A stretch of DNA of 64,000 nucleotides, taken from positions 22,121-86,120 of the forward strand of contig NZ_JOAK01000024.1 in the NCBI RefSeq assembly GCF_000720455.1, given 5' to 3'. This document shows, piece after piece, positions 61,545-64,000 of the stretch. Numbering within the stretch: the first letter of the stretch is position 1; every line of letters begins with the position of its first letter. A program made the position numbers and the translations under genes. The notes under the pieces were generated by a model. That model did no database searches, was not told where the DNA came from, and saw only the letters and a list, made by a program, of their open reading frames with translations. This stretch comes from Streptomyces virginiae (GTDB lineage Bacteria; Actinomycetota; Actinomycetes; Streptomycetales; Streptomycetaceae).

Positions 61545-62222
61545 ATGAGCGTGTACGAGATCCTCCCGGTCCTCCCCGACGTCCCGGCCCTGCGGGACCG
61601 CTGCCGGGCCCTGGCCGTGCTGGAGACGGTGATGGACACCCGGGACCAGTTCTTCGCGTACGCCGCCGACTGGTCCGAGACGGAGGAGGCCGCCCTGATG
61701 GACAACGGCTCCGGCGACGACTACGCCATCGTCTTCTCGGCGGCGGGCGCCTACGCGCGCGGCTTCGCCCACGAATCCCGGATGAGCCCGTGGGGCGGCG
61801 CGGACGTCGAGGTCTGGCCGGGGCTGGTCGACGCCGTGCCCGAGGTGTTCCGCCCGTACGTGACGGAGCCGGCGTTCTGCGACGACGACGGCGACGGACC
61901 CGTCCCGCGCGTCACGGTGGTGTTCTGGCGGGAGGCGGCGGACGAGGCGTGGCGCACGGGACCGGTGGAGATCCCCGAGGACCCCGGCGGCTACGGCGAC
62001 GGCGCCCGGGACCTCTTCGAGGTGCTCGCGGCGGGCACCCCGGAGGCCTACCGCGACTTCGCCGAGGACTACCACGAGCGGTCCGTGGACCTGGACGCGA
62101 TCCGTCACGTGTTCGCCCTGCGCCCCCTCACGGGTGACGTGGTCAAAGCCCTGAACCCGGAGGCGGACCCGGCCGCCGTGGCGGCGGCGGTGGCGTCGAC
62201 GGGGTACCCCGCGGGGGGCTGA
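61545..62222 (+). CDS. Conserved hypothetical acidic protein
   Basis: A 225-residue soluble, strongly acidic protein (VYEILPVLPDVPALRDRCRALAVLETVMDTRDQFFAYAADWSETEEAALMDNG...). No membrane segment or motif recognised; a pattern of tryptophans and DDYAIVFSAAGAYARGF suggests an SMI1/KNR4-like or immunity-protein-like fold, but I am not confident. ATG at 61545; divergent from msiK. Confidence 0.6.
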   Translation: MSVYEILPVLPDVPALRDRCRALAVLETVMDTRDQFFAYAADWSETEEAALMDNGSGDDYAIVFSAAGAYARGFAHESRMSPWGGADVEVWPGLVDAVPEVFRPYVTEPAFCDDDGDGPVPRVTVVFWREAADEAWRTGPVEIPEDPGGYGDGARDLFEVLAAGTPEAYRDFAEDYHERSVDLDAIRHVFALRPLTGDVVKALNPEADPAAVAAAVASTGYPAGG

Positions 62223-62299
62223 CGAATGTGATGGCAGGGGGATTCGCGCGCTGTGTAGAGTGATGGCGGCTTCGCTCGCCGTGTGCGCGAGTGGGTCGT

Positions 62300-62377
62300 G
62301 CCTCCTTAGCTCAGTCCGGCCAGAGCAACGCACTTGTAATGCGTAGGTCGTCGGTTCGAATCCGACAGGGGGCTCCA
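62300..62377 (+). tRNA. tRNA-Thr (anticodon TGT)
   Basis: A complete cloverleaf. The acceptor GCCTCCT (62300-62306) pairs with AGGGGGC (62367-62373); the anticodon stem ACGCA/TGCGT encloses the loop CTTGTAA with anticodon TGT at 62335-62337; the T arm has GGTTCGAATCC. The discriminator T is followed by encoded CCA (62375-62377). Read as threonine, ACA codons. Confidence 0.95.
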
Positions 62378-62381
62378 GAAG

Positions 62382-62415
62382 CGGAAGGCCCCGGGCGATC
62401 GTCCGGGGCCTTCCG
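62382..62415. terminator. Terminator after tRNA-Thr
   Basis: A perfect 13-bp stem CGGAAGGCCCCGG/CCGGGGCCTTCCG (62382-62394 with 62403-62415) with an 8-base loop, followed by GCGTTCTTGTT. It also lies beyond the end of the convergent oxidoreductase gene. Confidence 0.85.
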
Positions 62416-62428
62416 GCGTTCTTGTTCG

Positions 62429-63814
62429 TCAGTGGCGGCCCGAGATGCGGTCGGCGAGGCGGGCCAGGGGGGCCGTCGTCGGGGTGTGGGTGGCGGCTTC
62501 CCGGCGGTCCGCCTCGCGGTAGGCGGCGTAGAGGGCCTGTACGCCCAGCCAGCGGAAGGGCTCCGGCTCCCAGCGCCGCACGCGGTGGTTCACCCACGGC
62601 AGGGCGGTCAGCTCGGTGGACTCGCCGAGGACCAGGTCGCGCAGGGTGCGGGCGGCGAGGTTGGACGTCGCGACGCCCGAGCCGACGTAGCCGCCCGCCC
62701 AGCCCACGCCCGTGGTGCGGTCCAGGGTGACGGTCGCGCACCAGTCGCGCGGGACGCCGAGGACCCCCGACCAGGCGTGGGTGATCTCCGTGCCGGTGAG
62801 CACCGGGAAGAAGGAGAAGAGGAGGTCGCGCAGGGAGTCGACGGTGGCCGGCTGGGTGCGGCCGTCGTTGTCGGTGCGCGAGCCGAAGCGGTACGGAACC
62901 CCGCGCCCGCCGATCGCGATCCGGTCGTCGGCGGTGCGCTGGGCGTACATGTACGCGTGGGCCATGTCGCCCAGGACCTCCCGGCCCGACCAGCCGAGCT
63001 GCGCCCAGGTCTCGGCCGGCAGCGGGGCGGTGGCGATCATCGAGGAGTTCATCGGGAGCCACGACCGCTTCTGGCCCTTGAGGGCAGCCGTGAAGCCTTC
63101 CGTGCAGCGCAGGACGTGGGGGGCGCGGACGGTGCCGTAGGGCGTGACGGCCTTGCCCGGGGAGATCTCCGTGACCGGGGTCGATTCGTGGATCACCACG
63201 CCGAGGCGTTCGCAGGCCGCGGCCAGGCCCCTGACCAGCTTGAGGGGGTGGATGCGGGCGCCGTGCGGGCTCCAGCCGGAGCCGACGGCGTCGGCGATGT
63301 CGATGCGGGCGCGGGTGGCGGCGGCGTCGTGCAGCTCGCGGTCGGTCTCCCCGAAGGCGAGCTCGGCGGCGTGGAAGGCCTTGAGGCGGCCCAGCTGGGC
63401 GGGGGTGCGGGCGACTTCGAGGACGCCGCCGCGGTGGATGTCGGCGTCGATGCCCTCCTTGGCGGCGACGTCGATGACCTCGGTGACGGTCTCGTTCATG
63501 GCCTGCTGGAGGCGCGCGGCGGCCTGCCGGCCGTGGAGGGCGGCGTAACGGTCGCGGCCGGCGACGCCGTTGTAGAGCCAGCCGCCGTTGCGGCCGGAGG
63601 CGCCGTAGCCGCAGAACTTCTGCTCCAGGACGGTGACGCGCAGGTCGGGGGCGGCCCGCTTGAGGTAGTAGGCGGTCCACAGGCCGGTGTAGCCGCCGCC
63701 GACGATGACGACGTCGGTGGTGGTGTGGGCGGTGAGGGGCGTGCGGGGTGGGGTGGGCGGGGTGGTGCCGTGGTCGGTCGCGTACCAGAAGGAAATGCCG
63801 CCGTTGATCGTCAT
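62429..63814 (-). CDS. FAD-dependent (DAO-type) oxidoreductase
   Basis: A 461-residue flavoprotein. The dinucleotide-binding motif VVIVGGGYTGLWTAYYL lies at residues 35-51, FCGYGASGRNGGW follows as the DAO flavin motif, and GGYVGSGVATSNLAARTL completes the FAD site near the C-terminus. It probably oxidises an amine or amino acid (gamma-glutamylputrescine oxidase-like), but the substrate is not certain. ATG at 63814 follows a GTAGCAACTCCCCC tract. No partner genes in view. Confidence 0.87.
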   Translation of the reverse strand: MTINGGISFWYATDHGTTPPTPPRTPLTAHTTTDVVIVGGGYTGLWTAYYLKRAAPDLRVTVLEQKFCGYGASGRNGGWLYNGVAGRDRYAALHGRQAAARLQQAMNETVTEVIDVAAKEGIDADIHRGGVLEVARTPAQLGRLKAFHAAELAFGETDRELHDAAATRARIDIADAVGSGWSPHGARIHPLKLVRGLAAACERLGVVIHESTPVTEISPGKAVTPYGTVRAPHVLRCTEGFTAALKGQKRSWLPMNSSMIATAPLPAETWAQLGWSGREVLGDMAHAYMYAQRTADDRIAIGGRGVPYRFGSRTDNDGRTQPATVDSLRDLLFSFFPVLTGTEITHAWSGVLGVPRDWCATVTLDRTTGVGWAGGYVGSGVATSNLAARTLRDLVLGESTELTALPWVNHRVRRWEPEPFRWLGVQALYAAYREADRREAATHTPTTAPLARLADRISGRH

Positions 63815-64000
63815 GGGGGAGTTGCTACACCGTTTCCCCCACGGGGTGCCAGGGACGCGATGTCGCGCCGCGGGGGCCGATGGAAGGCCGATTGCCGATT
63901 GCCCTGCGGGGTGCCCTGCGGGCTTGCTCGGCGGTGCACGGCTCGCTTCGGCGGGTCGGGGGTGGGTCTGGCCCTGCGGGCGGCTGCCGGGGCTCCGCCC

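Overview
The window is a very GC-rich chromosomal segment that reads as Streptomyces. The evidence is strong third-position GC, GTG and TTG starts, mycothiol biosynthesis genes (mshA, mshD), RsiG, GlnR, MsiK and Nur, and a gene order I remember from Streptomyces coelicolor (roughly the SCO4136-SCO4240 interval). I see no insertion sequence, prophage, CRISPR array or rRNA. There is one tRNA gene (Thr, anticodon TGT).

Layout. 1-10,000 is a phosphate block: a csoR fragment, a DUF47-Pit transporter pair, and facing it pstSCAB with a PHO box, then a CHAD protein and polyphosphate kinase. 10,000-21,000 holds mshD, a secreted 5'-nucleotidase, an alpha/beta hydrolase and TetR pair divided by a very long palindrome, a Tat-type PI-PLC, a protease plus two-component system, a LacI regulator and glnR. 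21,900-26,800 holds a MoaD-like protein, a repeat-rich membrane protein, a DUF2993 protein and a sulfur operon preceded by a cysteine-containing leader peptide. 26,900-36,100 contains three translationally coupled membrane proteins, a 33-residue micropeptide, a nitrobindin-like protein, nur, a YgfZ-like protein, dtd, rsiG, an Eis-like acetyltransferase and a PrmC-like methyltransferase. 36,200-46,000 has an XRE regulator with an HbhA-like protein, DUF2516, a response-regulator phosphatase, an NlpC/P60 hydrolase, mshA, ybjN, an MFS exporter and gpm. 46,000-48,100 looks like accessory material: an orphan RelE-like ORF, a DUF2867/TetR pair, and an unannotated cysteine-rich 49-residue peptide. 48,200-57,100 returns to core genes: phoU, phoR-phoP, a lipoprotein, carD, ispD-ispF, cysS and rlmB. 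57,200-64,000 carries a DoxX-type protein, a nucleotidyltransferase, msiK with a dre-like site, the tRNA and an FAD-dependent oxidoreductase.

How it works together. PhoR-PhoP (49,163-51,084) very likely controls the pst block about 43 kb away through PHO boxes. Ppk and the CHAD protein link phosphate uptake to polyphosphate. MshA (first step) and MshD (last step) bracket mycothiol synthesis. GlnR (nitrogen), Nur (nickel), RsiG (cyclic di-GMP and the sporulation sigma factor WhiG) and MsiK (sugar-importer energy) make this a region dense in global regulators. Much of the order is also shared, as I remember it, with Mycobacterium tuberculosis (mshD-glnR-cysA-sseC, Rv0474-hbhA-Rv0476, and mshA-gpm1-senX3-regX3).

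Function calls rest on reading translated motifs by eye. No database search was run. Many start codons were moved downstream of the longest ORF, and the reason is given in each entry.
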